64,000 bases of DNA from the NCBI GenBank assembly GCA_035314825.1, contig DATFYX010000072.1:113755-177754 (forward strand), written 5' to 3'. The notes beneath the pieces were generated by a model that saw only the letters and a program-made list of their open reading frames with translations, ran no database searches and was not told the DNA's origin. Of the stretch, positions 33,843 to 42,200 are shown in pieces (position 1 is the first letter of the stretch; each line of letters opens with the position of its first letter). The stretch comes from Candidatus Eremiobacteraceae bacterium (lineage in GTDB: Bacteria > Vulcanimicrobiota > Vulcanimicrobiia > Eremiobacterales > Eremiobacteraceae). The translations under genes and the position numbers were made by a program.

Positions 33843-35270
33843 ATGAAACCCCGCATCTTGATCCTCGGAGCCGGCTTCGCCGGACACACGGCCGCCTTGC
33901 ATCTCTCAACGCTGGTGCGCAACACCGCGGATGTCACCGTCGTCTCGCCGCGCAACCGGTTCACATGGTTTCCCAGTCTGATCTGGGTCGCCACCGGCAC
34001 CATGTCGCCGGACGAGGTCCACTTCGAGCTCGCGCCGGTGTATGAGAAGATCGGCAGCGCTTATGTCGATGGTCGCGCGACCACGATCAAGCCGGACGAC
34101 CGGCAAGTCCTTGTCACGACTGCGTCCGGAGAAGAGCGCACGCTGGGCTACGATTTCCTGCTCAACGCCACCGGACCGTATCTGAACTTCGAAGGCACGC
34201 CCGGCCTCGGCCCGGCGACCGGCAATACGACGAGCGTGTGCTCGGTCGAGCACGCGATCGAGGCGCGCGACAAGTACCTCGCGATCGTGCGCGATCTCAA
34301 AGCCGGCAAGCGCCGGCGCATCGTGGTCGGCGTCGGCCATCCTGCGGCGACCTGCGAGGGCGCGGCGTTCGAGTACCTCATGAACGTCGACGCGGACCTG
34401 CGCGCGCGCGGACTGCGCGACAATGCCGAACTCGTCTGGATCACCAACGAGCCGGAACCTGGGGACTTCGGCGTCGACGGCATCGAAGCGGTCAAGCGCG
34501 GAATCCTGGTGACCGGCGCCAGCCTCGTGCGCATGCTGCTCGATGAATCGCGCATCACCGCAAAGGTGGCGGCGGGCGTCACCAAGGTCGACCCCGGCGT
34601 GTTGCACTACGAGCAGATCGGCGAAGATCCGGGCACGATCGAGTACGATCTGGCGATGTTGATTCCGCAGTTCCGAGGCATCCCGGTCAAGTACGTCGCG
34701 GGAGACGGCAGCGATATCAGCGAGAAGATGACCCTGCCCAACGGCTTCATGCGCGTGGACGCCGACTACACGCCTCGCCAATATGCCGACTATCGCGCCG
34801 AGGACTGGCCGGCGACATACGTGTCACCGCACTACGACAACGTGTACGCCGCCGGCATCGCGTTCGCACCGCCCCACCCGATGTCGAAAGGAAAGAAAGC
34901 GTCCAGCGGGCTGGCCATCACCGCTACGCCGCCACGCACCGGGATGGTGTCCGGCATCATGGGGCGCACGGTGGCAGAGAACATCGCCGACCAGGTCGCC
35001 GGCAAGCCGGCCACCCATCACGCCCGCATGTCGGAGATACCGGGCGCATGCATCGCATCGATGGGCAGTTCGATCTGGAACGGTTCTGCGGCATCGATCA
35101 TAATGACGCCGGTCGCGCGGGACTATCAGCGCTATCCCGACCGCGGCCGCGACCTATCGTTGTGCGACCTCGACGTCGGCCTCGCCGGCGCGTGGACCAA
35201 ACGGGCCCTGCACTCCGCGTTCTTGTGGAAGCTGCAGGCCAAGCCGGGCTGGCAGCTCATTCCCGAATAG
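33843..35270 (+). CDS. FAD-dependent pyridine nucleotide-disulfide oxidoreductase, SQR-like
   Basis: 475 residues from ATG 33843 with AAAGGTG six bases before. The N-terminal FAD loop is RILILGAGFAGHTAALHLS (dinucleotide fold GxGxxG). Conserved features include VVSPRNRFTWFPSLIWVATG, LLNATGPYLNFEGTPGLG, and the C-terminal NVYAAGIAFAPPHP. The family includes sulfide:quinone oxidoreductase and type II NADH dehydrogenase. Cys at VCSVEH (about 144) and TCEGAA (about 177) may act as redox pair, but assignment to sulfide is not proven. A small gene with a perfect ribosome site follows. Confidence 0.8.
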   Translation: MKPRILILGAGFAGHTAALHLSTLVRNTADVTVVSPRNRFTWFPSLIWVATGTMSPDEVHFELAPVYEKIGSAYVDGRATTIKPDDRQVLVTTASGEERTLGYDFLLNATGPYLNFEGTPGLGPATGNTTSVCSVEHAIEARDKYLAIVRDLKAGKRRRIVVGVGHPAATCEGAAFEYLMNVDADLRARGLRDNAELVWITNEPEPGDFGVDGIEAVKRGILVTGASLVRMLLDESRITAKVAAGVTKVDPGVLHYEQIGEDPGTIEYDLAMLIPQFRGIPVKYVAGDGSDISEKMTLPNGFMRVDADYTPRQYADYRAEDWPATYVSPHYDNVYAAGIAFAPPHPMSKGKKASSGLAITATPPRTGMVSGIMGRTVAENIADQVAGKPATHHARMSEIPGACIASMGSSIWNGSAASIIMTPVARDYQRYPDRGRDLSLCDLDVGLAGAWTKRALHSAFLWKLQAKPGWQLIPE

Positions 35271-35281
35271 GAGGTCCGGAG

Positions 35282-35392
35282 ATGGGACGTTTCTGGCGGC
35301 AGTTCTGGCCCTTCCAGGCGTGGCGATTTCTGGTCATCAACACGAAGATGTTCCTCATCGCCAAAGGCATAGTCGGTCCTCACCACACCTGA
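35282..35392 (+). CDS. 36-residue hydrophobic/basic companion peptide of the SQR-like enzyme
   Basis: Sequence begins MGRFWRQFWPFQAWRFL and continues with an Ile/Phe-rich helix ending in VGPHHT. It starts 11 bases after the flavoprotein stop, with AGGAGG (35269-35274) seven bases from the ATG, the best ribosome site in this region. The aromatic/Arg-rich amphipathic helix could sit at the membrane face. A small subunit or membrane anchor for the flavoprotein is inferred. Confidence 0.6.
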   Translation: MGRFWRQFWPFQAWRFLVINTKMFLIAKGIVGPHHT

Positions 35393-35402
35393 AGGCGGGG
35401 CG

Positions 35403-36092
35403 CTAGGGGCTTGGACTGGGCTGGACTATCGCGATGTGGGTCACGCCCTCGATCAATCGTCCGCTCTTCGCGTCGCCTTGCACCACGAGCGTCGCGGCAC
35501 CCGCTTTTACGGGCTTTCCGTTGACCAGATATGCGAGCAACACGGTCTTGCCTTCGAAGTCCTTTTCGAATTCGGGGAATGCGACGATCGCGAACTGCCC
35601 GGACACTCCTGAGATAAGCGCATAGGCGCTCGGCGAGGAGCCGGGGCCACCGGTCACGTTCGGCTGCGCGAGATCGATGACGGCGGCGAGCGGCGCGCCG
35701 GTCACGGTCAAGACGCCGTGGCCTGACATGCGCAGCGTGAGCGACGTGGACCGCATATGCTGGAGCTGATCGAGCGTGATATATGCCGGTTTCGCGACCG
35801 CGCCATCGATGAGGATGAACGTGCCCGGCGGCGGCAGCGCGGGAGTCTGCGCCGTCGTCGGATGAGAGGCCGGCGACCCCATGACCGGAGCCGGCGTGGG
35901 AGGCACGGCCGCCGACGGCGTGACTGGGTGCGCCGTCGCGACACCGGGCGACGGCAGCGCCGGCAGCGTCGTCACCGAAACGACCGGCGTCGGAGCGGGC
36001 GGGTTTGCCGCGCGCGACGACGTGCCGCCGGCGGCAAGCGCCAGCACCGCGGCGCACAGCGCTGCGAAAAAGAACGGCGCGAACTTGTTCAT
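35403..36092 (-). CDS. Exported sulfite-oxidase-like molybdopterin-domain protein
   Basis: 229 residues. Signal peptide 1-29, then a Pro/Thr/Ala linker to about 88. The C-terminal domain resembles the oxidoreductase molybdopterin-binding fold: KPAYITLDQLQHMRSTSLTL, HGVLTVTGAPLAAVIDLA, and YALISGVSGQFAIVAFPEFE followed by VLLAYLVNGKPVKAG. The Cys that ligates Mo in sulfite oxidases is absent. It may be a non-catalytic relative. Last gene of the two-component run; its ATG overlaps the hydrolase stop. Confidence 0.6.
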   Translation of the reverse strand: MNKFAPFFFAALCAAVLALAAGGTSSRAANPPAPTPVVSVTTLPALPSPGVATAHPVTPSAAVPPTPAPVMGSPASHPTTAQTPALPPPGTFILIDGAVAKPAYITLDQLQHMRSTSLTLRMSGHGVLTVTGAPLAAVIDLAQPNVTGGPGSSPSAYALISGVSGQFAIVAFPEFEKDFEGKTVLLAYLVNGKPVKAGAATLVVQGDAKSGRLIEGVTHIAIVQPSPSP

Positions 36093-36868
36093 GCTTCATC
36101 CCCCGAAGATGCTGAAGTAATGGCGTATTCGAAGCCGGTCGCCTGGAGCCATCTTGTCACGACGAAACGCGCGCGCTCGGCGCAATCGGTGTGGTTGGCC
36201 TCGATCAACTCGTAGGTCTTTGGGTCGCGCGCTTCGTCGTAGAGCTGCCTGACTGCTGACGGCGCGACGAGCGCGTCCTTTGAACCGGCAACGAACAGGA
36301 TCGGACGCGGCGAGAGCTCGCCGATCTGTGCAGTGAACGCGTCCATCGCCGCGCTGATCTCCACGGGCCCGACGCCATCGACGTACGCGCGCCGGTTGAG
36401 CAGTCCGCTCACCAATCCGTCGCCCTCGAGCTTGCGTTCGCGGTGCCGGGCGGTGCTGATCGCGATGACTCCCTCGACCGCACGGTCCTGGAGCGCGGCG
36501 CCGATCGCGGTCGCCGCTCCCATGCTGTGGCCGCCGATGACGATGCGGCGAACGAGCGGGTGCGCGCGCGCGAACGCGATCGCGTCGAGCGCGTTGGCGA
36601 CCAAGTCGTCTGCGTGCGCAAGCGGCCGCGAGCTCGCGCCGAGCTTATGGCCGAGGAAGTCGAATGCGAGCGCGATGTAGCCCTGCGCCGCGAGGTGATA
36701 CGCGAGCAGATCGACGTTGTGCTTGCCCGCCGAGTAGCCGTGGCAGAGCACGACGCACGTCGCCGGCCGGCCGCTGTGATAGAACAGACCGCGCACGGTG
36801 CCGCCGGCGCTGGGGAACTCCACAGGATCGATCGCGATGTGCGAGAGATCGCGGATGCGTATCGTCAC
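36089..36868 (-). CDS. Alpha/beta hydrolase (dienelactone hydrolase-like)
   Basis: 259 residues. Nucleophile elbow GGHSMGAA is at about 112-119, oxyanion CHGYSAGKHN near 42-51, catalytic Asp likely in GSKDALVAP and His in EANHTDCAER. The fold is the Abhydrolase_6/prolyl-oligopeptidase-like cap-less type, likely cytoplasmic because no signal is seen. Substrate unknown. Overlaps both neighbours by four bases. Confidence 0.8.
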   Translation of the reverse strand: MTIRIRDLSHIAIDPVEFPSAGGTVRGLFYHSGRPATCVVLCHGYSAGKHNVDLLAYHLAAQGYIALAFDFLGHKLGASSRPLAHADDLVANALDAIAFARAHPLVRRIVIGGHSMGAATAIGAALQDRAVEGVIAISTARHRERKLEGDGLVSGLLNRRAYVDGVGPVEISAAMDAFTAQIGELSPRPILFVAGSKDALVAPSAVRQLYDEARDPKTYELIEANHTDCAERARFVVTRWLQATGFEYAITSASSGDEA

Positions 36869-38178
36869 AGCAGCGTCTTCAGTTCGATCGAGCCGCTGTG
36901 CTGCTTGCCGCCTCGCTCGTAGGTCAGCACAACCGTCGTCCCCGCCGGACCCGCGAGCAACGCGCGCACGACATCGAGATCAGCAGCAGCCTGGCCGTTC
37001 ACCGCCACGATCCGATCGCCGGGCTGCAACGCGATCTGGCCTGCCGGAGATTCTGGCAGAACGCTCTTGACCGTCACCGCGCCGCCGCGCAAGATGAGCC
37101 ACGCGCCGCTGCGATCGTATGTGAAGCGGCGCGCATCCGGCACGGGGGTCAGCGTGAGTTGCCCGACCGGCTCGTCGAACAACAGGCTGAAATCGTCCAG
37201 AAACCCGTTGCCCAGATACCCGGTCGCCGCCGTGCGGTTGTCTGCGGCGAAGACGCCCACCAGCGGGCGGTCGAGCACGATCATACCGAGCGAGAGCGAT
37301 GCCGCGCGCCCCGTCACGCCGGACAGCTGGCCGCTCGGCAGCCAACGTCGCAACTCCGGGACCGAAGCCACGAATACGAGCTTGTTCGACTCGACGAAGT
37401 CCGACGAAACGTCCGCTTCGGCGTCTGAGCCGGTGTCGGCGACCAGTGCGGCGCTTGCGCCGCCGTTGAAGCGCACGTCCATCTGGGGTTGCCCTTTGAC
37501 CATCCGCAGCGGAAAGGTGCGGGCGTTTGACGGCGGGCTCGCGCCAGCAGCGGCCTGGGCGTCGCGCAAGACGGTGATGGAACAGGGCCGATAGTCGATG
37601 CGCACCGCGTAGCGCGAAAATAGCTCCTGCCCGAGCACCCCGTCCGCCGCTTTGCCGAGATACATAAGAGAGCCCGCGGAGACGCGCGTTACGCCGGCTC
37701 TGAGCCTATTGAAACGCAACTCGCCGATCTGCAGCGTGCTCAGGTTGATCGGCACGTCTTTGGACGGCGCCGCGGCCGGATCGATCGTCGAGAACGGCGC
37801 GGATGAGTCGAGCAAGAACGTCTCGGGCTTCCCGTCGACCACCACGCTGACGAAGATGCGGTCTCCGTGCAGATCGCAGGGCACGGTGAACGAGCTGGAA
37901 CCCGAGAGCCAGAGCGCCGGCGGCACAGGCGCCGGCGAGAAGCCTGTTGGGCTTGCGAAGGGCGCAGTAGTTTGGGTGATGCCGTGCGCGTCATCCGGAC
38001 GCGAGATCGGATTGGGCAATGCGGTCTGAACAGGCGTCGGACTCGAAGGCGTCGGCGCTAGCTGCGGCACGAAGGACGGCGCCGCCCCATCGCCGGCGGC
38101 GGGAAGCGGGCCGAGCGACGTGAGGGCGACGATGCCGATGATCGCGATGGCCAGGGCCGCGCCGATGATGCGGAGCAC
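36865..38178 (-). CDS. Membrane-anchored retropepsin-like aspartyl protease with PDZ domain
   Basis: 437 residues. N-terminal membrane segment (LRIIGAALAIAIIGIVALTS), a Pro/Thr/Ala linker, then two retropepsin-like half domains. The first catalytic motif is FLLDSSAPFSTID, where DTG/DSG is reduced to DSS; the second, LVADTGSDAEA, is normal. Residues 350-430 form a PDZ domain (SPAGQIALQPGDRIVAVNGQ). It could be a processing protease or a binding protein. Four-base overlap with the hydrolase gene. Confidence 0.75.
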   Translation of the reverse strand: MLRIIGAALAIAIIGIVALTSLGPLPAAGDGAAPSFVPQLAPTPSSPTPVQTALPNPISRPDDAHGITQTTAPFASPTGFSPAPVPPALWLSGSSSFTVPCDLHGDRIFVSVVVDGKPETFLLDSSAPFSTIDPAAAPSKDVPINLSTLQIGELRFNRLRAGVTRVSAGSLMYLGKAADGVLGQELFSRYAVRIDYRPCSITVLRDAQAAAGASPPSNARTFPLRMVKGQPQMDVRFNGGASAALVADTGSDAEADVSSDFVESNKLVFVASVPELRRWLPSGQLSGVTGRAASLSLGMIVLDRPLVGVFAADNRTAATGYLGNGFLDDFSLLFDEPVGQLTLTPVPDARRFTYDRSGAWLILRGGAVTVKSVLPESPAGQIALQPGDRIVAVNGQAAADLDVVRALLAGPAGTTVVLTYERGGKQHSGSIELKTLL

Positions 38179-38219
38179 GACGCTCCGGTTCGCCGCTCAA
38201 CCGGCCAATCCCAGCGCTC

Positions 38220-39146
38220 CTAGGGGCACGGTGCGATCGTGATGTTACCTTCGCGGCTATTGACGATGACCTGCGCGCCGCCGCCGCCGACCGTCTCCGA
38301 GAGGCCATGCGGGCCTGAAAAGCTGACGTTTGCTACCGAAGGATCGAGCATGTTCACGACCGTGCCTCCCAAACTCGTCGCGACGATGCTTGCGCCGAAG
38401 CCGCCGCACACGTGGATGCGCGCCGAGCCCGAGCCCAGATTCACGCGATACGGGCCAGTGCTGACGCCGCTGACCGTCCATTCGATATCGCCGCTTTGCG
38501 AGAAGAACTGGGCGCGCTCCAGCTGGGGCCCGGACCAGATCGCTATGCGCCCGGCGCCGGTGACGACGCCGATGTTGCCCTGCGGATTGCGCACCTCGAC
38601 GTTGCCCTGTGTCTGCACCCAGCCCATGCCCGCCACCGAGCGCAACGTCACGTCGTTCTCACCGATGATGATGTACGGTCCGCGCGTACGCTCCATCAGC
38701 ACCGGGCTCGCGCCGGCCTGCACGTACATGAGCTCCATCCGATTGGGCACGCCGACCTCGAGATCGCTGCCTGGGTTGGTGATCGAGACGCCGTGCGGAC
38801 CCTCGCGCAAGGGCAGCGCGCGCGGCGTGCAGCCGCCGGACTGTTGCTCGAACGTGCGCGAGCCATGGCGCGGATTGAACGCCTGCGGACGCGGCACGCA
38901 AAACGTTCCCATCGTTTGCGGGTTGACGTTGAAACGGTTCATCTGCACGCCGGGCGTGTTGCCGGGCACGCGGACCAGCCCGTCGGGCTCGCCAGAGTGG
39001 ATCGTGATCTTGCCGCCGGTCGACTTGATCACCGTGACCGGCGCGCCGTCGTTGAGCTGCGCCAGGTCGGCCTTGGCCGACAAGACGATGAACAGCGGTG
39101 CGGCCAACGCGCCCAGCGCGATGGCGGCGAAATTGATGCGTCTCAT
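38220..39146 (-). CDS. Exported DUF4097-like adhesin/beta-helix protein
   Basis: 308 residues from ATG 39146, chosen because a signal peptide begins there (RRINFAAIALGALAAPLFIV). An ATG at 39266 overlaps the kinase stop by four bases and would add 40 residues without a signal function. The mature part repeats short strands (LVRVPGNTPG, GNVEVRNPQGNIGVVTGAG, GSGSARIHVCGG, AQVIVNSREGNITIAPCP), the pattern of DUF4097 repeats. Surface or envelope role inferred. Confidence 0.65.
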   Translation of the reverse strand: MRRINFAAIALGALAAPLFIVLSAKADLAQLNDGAPVTVIKSTGGKITIHSGEPDGLVRVPGNTPGVQMNRFNVNPQTMGTFCVPRPQAFNPRHGSRTFEQQSGGCTPRALPLREGPHGVSITNPGSDLEVGVPNRMELMYVQAGASPVLMERTRGPYIIIGENDVTLRSVAGMGWVQTQGNVEVRNPQGNIGVVTGAGRIAIWSGPQLERAQFFSQSGDIEWTVSGVSTGPYRVNLGSGSARIHVCGGFGASIVATSLGGTVVNMLDPSVANVSFSGPHGLSETVGGGGAQVIVNSREGNITIAPCP

Positions 39147-39265
39147 GATGGTCGAGCTGAAAAAGCGGGTGCCTCCACCCTTGACCTTACCGTCAGGCGG
39201 GCCGCAGCGCATGAGACCGGCGTGAACCGGCCGTGAGGGCACCGTGAGAGGCTGGCGCAGGCCCA

Positions 39266-40768
39266 TCACGCATCGCCGTCCCCGGCGAGCGTCAGCGCCG
39301 GCAGCGTGACCGAGATCGTCGTACCCGAGCCGATGGTGCTCGCGACCGCGATATCGCCGCCGTGGGCGCGCACGATGCTGCGCACCACCGCAAGCCCGAG
39401 TCCGGTGCCCTCGACCGATCGCGAATGGGCCGGGTCGGCGCGATAGAAGCGCTCGAAGATGTGCGGCAGAGAATCGGCGGGGATGCCAGGGCCCGTGTCC
39501 GCGACGTCGATGCGCGCGTGCGAGTTCTCGGCGCCCGTCGAAATCGTCACGCCGCCGGCGCTGGTGAACTTGATCGCGTTCTCGGTGAGATTCAACACCA
39601 GCTGGCGCAGCAGCCCCGGCTCGCCCAGCACGTAGGCGTCGCCGTCGTACTTAGTGTCGAGCGTCAAGCCTTTTTCCGCCGCGCGCTGACGCAGGGACGC
39701 GGCCACGTCGTTGACGATCGCGCGCAAGTTCAGGGGTTCGACGGCCAGCGTCGTACCGGTATCGGTCTTGGCCAGCGTCAGCATCGCATTGATGACGCGC
39801 GCCATCTGCGTGCTCTCGCTGCGGATGGCGGCGAGCGCATCTCGGCGCACCTGCTCGTCGCGATCGCCCCAACGCTCGAGCATCTGCGCGTTGGCGTTGA
39901 TGACGGTCAGCGGCGTCTTGAGCTCGTGCGAGGCGTCCGAGATGAAACGCCGCTCGCGTGCGAACGCGGCTTCGAGGCGCGCGAGCATGTCGTCGAACTG
40001 CTGCGCAAGCCGGCCCAACTCGTCGCGCCGGCCTTGCCAGTTCAAGCGCTTGGCCAGATCCGTGCCGCCGATCTCCTGGACGGACTGCGAGATCTCATTG
40101 ATCGGCCCGATCGCCGCGCGCGAAAGCCACACGCCGGACGCGATGATGAGCGCGACCGCGCCGAAGAAGCTCAGGATCAGAAAGGTAGCGAACGAGCCGA
40201 GCGTCTGATTGACGCTGAGCAGCGACTGCGCGACATACACCGTCGCGACCGGGCGGCCGTTATCGCTCACCACGTGCCAGTGCGCGAGCACCGGCCCGAG
40301 CGCGGTCTTGGCCGTGCCCCAATCGCCGGCCGCGATGCCCTCCATATGCCAGCGCCGATAACCGGTTGTCGGCAGATCGGCGTCGGCGAGATTACTGCTG
40401 CCGCCGATGCGCGCGCCGCTCGGGTTGAAGGCTTCGACGTACAGGCCTGGACCGGCAAACGCGTTCAGCTCGCTCTCTTGCGAAAGCAGTTCGACGACCG
40501 ATGCGGAGCCGAAGAGCGGGTTGCCGGCGCGCGCATACGATTGCAGCGCCATCGACGCTCCCTCGACGCGTTGCGCTGCCGAGAGATACAACACGCGATA
40601 CGCGCCGAGCATCACGACGACGGCGAACACCAGAAGCAGCACGGCGACGGCCGCGACGTACCAGACGGTCAGGCGCCAGCGCAGGCTTTCGAAGAACGGC
40701 GGCCTGCTCGCGCCCTCAGGCGCGGAGGGCGTAGCCGACACCCCGGATGGTCTGGATGAGCTTTTCAT
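39266..40768 (-). CDS. Sensor histidine kinase (HAMP-HisKA-HATPase)
   Basis: 500 residues. Two transmembrane segments (about 34-58 and 192-215) flank an extracytoplasmic sensor of about 130 residues. HAMP follows, then HisKA with phospho-acceptor SDASHELKTPLTV, the N-box NLTENAIKFT, G1 DTGPGIPADSLPHIF, F-box FERFYRAD and G2 GTGLGLAVV. Signal unknown. The ATG at 40768 lies 53 bases inside the response-regulator gene, an unusually long overlap for this window. Confidence 0.93.
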   Translation of the reverse strand: MKSSSRPSGVSATPSAPEGASRPPFFESLRWRLTVWYVAAVAVLLLVFAVVVMLGAYRVLYLSAAQRVEGASMALQSYARAGNPLFGSASVVELLSQESELNAFAGPGLYVEAFNPSGARIGGSSNLADADLPTTGYRRWHMEGIAAGDWGTAKTALGPVLAHWHVVSDNGRPVATVYVAQSLLSVNQTLGSFATFLILSFFGAVALIIASGVWLSRAAIGPINEISQSVQEIGGTDLAKRLNWQGRRDELGRLAQQFDDMLARLEAAFARERRFISDASHELKTPLTVINANAQMLERWGDRDEQVRRDALAAIRSESTQMARVINAMLTLAKTDTGTTLAVEPLNLRAIVNDVAASLRQRAAEKGLTLDTKYDGDAYVLGEPGLLRQLVLNLTENAIKFTSAGGVTISTGAENSHARIDVADTGPGIPADSLPHIFERFYRADPAHSRSVEGTGLGLAVVRSIVRAHGGDIAVASTIGSGTTISVTLPALTLAGDGDA

Positions 40769-41420
40769 CGCTCGCGTCGTCGACTTTGTTGCGCAAGTAG
40801 CGGATGTAGACGTCGATCAGGTTCGATTCGCCCAGGAAATCCGAACCCCACACGCTGTTGAAGATCTCGTCGCGCGTGTGCACCTTGTTCGGATACATCA
40901 TGAGGAATTCCAGCAGCGAGAACTCCTTGGCGGTCAGGCTGACGGCGCGTCCGTTGCGCGACACCTCGTGCGTGTCGCGGTTGAGCACAAGATCCTTGAT
41001 CTCGAGCACGCGCTCGCCGGGTTCGCGCTCGCGCAGCTGCACGCGGATGCGCGCGAGCAGCTCCTCGATCGAGAACGGCTTGGCGAGATAGTCGTTGGCG
41101 CCCGTGTCCAGCCCGGTGACGCGATCGGGCACCGCATCTTTGGCGGTGAGCATGATGATCGGCACGGAAGAATGGCGCCGGACGCGCCGGCAGACCTCAA
41201 GGCCGTCGATGCGCGGCAGCAGCAGATCGAGGATGATCAGATCGGGACCTTTGAGCGCGCGCTCGATCGCGCTTGCGCCATCGCCGCAGACCTCGACCTC
41301 AAAGCCTTCATGCTCGAGCTCGAGACGCAGGACTTTGGCGATTTGGACGTCGTCCTCGACGACGAGGATCTTGCGCTTGGCCTGGTCGGCCGCGTGCGAA
41401 GGTAAGGATGAATGCGACAT
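40716..41420 (-). CDS. OmpR/PhoB-family response regulator
   Basis: 234 residues. Receiver domain with KILVVEDDVQ, phospho-acceptor Asp in LIILDLLLPRIDG (about 62), switch Thr in MLTAKD and Lys in LAKPFS. The C-terminal winged helix contains LTAKEFSLLEFLMMYPNKVHTRDEI and the recognition helix NLIDVYIRYLRNKVD. Pairs with the downstream kinase and probably controls the exported and cell-surface genes after it. AGGAG is ten bases before the ATG. Confidence 0.95.
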   Translation of the reverse strand: MSHSSLPSHAADQAKRKILVVEDDVQIAKVLRLELEHEGFEVEVCGDGASAIERALKGPDLIILDLLLPRIDGLEVCRRVRRHSSVPIIMLTAKDAVPDRVTGLDTGANDYLAKPFSIEELLARIRVQLREREPGERVLEIKDLVLNRDTHEVSRNGRAVSLTAKEFSLLEFLMMYPNKVHTRDEIFNSVWGSDFLGESNLIDVYIRYLRNKVDDASDEKLIQTIRGVGYALRA

Positions 41421-41597
41421 CGGTGCGGTGCTCCTGTCGTGTCCAGCGACTGGTGGTTAGCACTGCGACTCTCACATGCGTCGCCAGCTATAGTACGAGC
41501 ATACTGCGGCAGCCGCGCATGCCACATTAAGCGGCCGTGAGAGCCTGCCTGCCTGCTCTGCCGGGAGCCGTCCAGGGCCGGCCGGAATGGGCCTGCC

Positions 41598-42140
41598 ATG
41601 GCCACATTCGCGGCGATCGAGCTGGATGACTCGGTGCGCCAGGCGGCCCTCCGCGCGATCGAAGGGCTCGCCGCTGCCGGTGTTCCCGTGCGTTTCGAGC
41701 GCCCCGAGAAGCTGCACGTGACGCTCGCCTACCTCGGCGCCATTGAGGCGCCGCGCATCGAGGGGTTCGTCGGCGCTCTGAGCGCCGCGGCGGCGCATTG
41801 CTCGCCGTTCGAGATCGTGTTCGACCGCGTCGGCCCGTTTCCGGACGAGCGCCGGGCTCGCATCCTGGCGCTCGCCTGTTCGCAGACTCAACCGGGATTC
41901 GACGCCTGCGCCGCGACCGTCCGCGCGGAGTTCGAGAAGCTCGGCGCGCACTTCGATCAGCCGGCTCTCCCGCACATCACGCTGGCCAGGGCGAAACAGC
42001 CGCTGCGACCCCTGCAGCGCATCGAACAGCCGCCGCGCTGCGTTCTTGCAGTGCGCGAGCTCGCGCTCTTCGAAAGCATCCAGGAGGGTCCGACCACACG
42101 CTATGAGCGACGGTCCGTCGCCCGCCTTTCGGTCGAATAA
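41598..42140 (+). CDS. thpR: RNA 2',3'-cyclic phosphodiesterase (LigT/ThpR)
   Basis: 180 residues with the two HxTx catalytic motifs of the 2H phosphoesterases: HVTLAYLG at about 40-47 and HITLARAK at about 125-132. Opens 2',3'-cyclic phosphates on RNA or tRNA ends; some members ligate tRNA halves. Its TAA stop lies inside the first palindrome of the 25-bp repeat (copy C1). Confidence 0.9.
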   Translation: MATFAAIELDDSVRQAALRAIEGLAAAGVPVRFERPEKLHVTLAYLGAIEAPRIEGFVGALSAAAAHCSPFEIVFDRVGPFPDERRARILALACSQTQPGFDACAATVRAEFEKLGAHFDQPALPHITLARAKQPLRPLQRIEQPPRCVLAVRELALFESIQEGPTTRYERRSVARLSVE

Positions 42141-42153
42141 ATTCGACCGCTCC
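42131..42153. repeat. Palindromic repeat, copy C1 (end of thpR)
   Basis: GGTCGAAT-AA-ATTCGACC is a perfect 18-bp inverted repeat, followed by GCTCC-A. The thpR stop TAA (42138-42140) is inside it. One base after GCTCC the second copy begins. Confidence 0.8.
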
Positions 42154-42178
42154 AGTCGGATAGATTCGACCGCCCCAT
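42154..42178. repeat. Palindromic repeat, copy C2
   Basis: AGTCGGAT-AG-ATTCGACC followed by GCCCCAT, directly after copy C1. It has three differences from the consensus palindrome. It lies between thpR and the SIMPL gene and ends in CAT, as copies A and B do. Confidence 0.7.
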
Positions 42179-42200
42179 GAGTCCCATGAGGAGACCGCAC

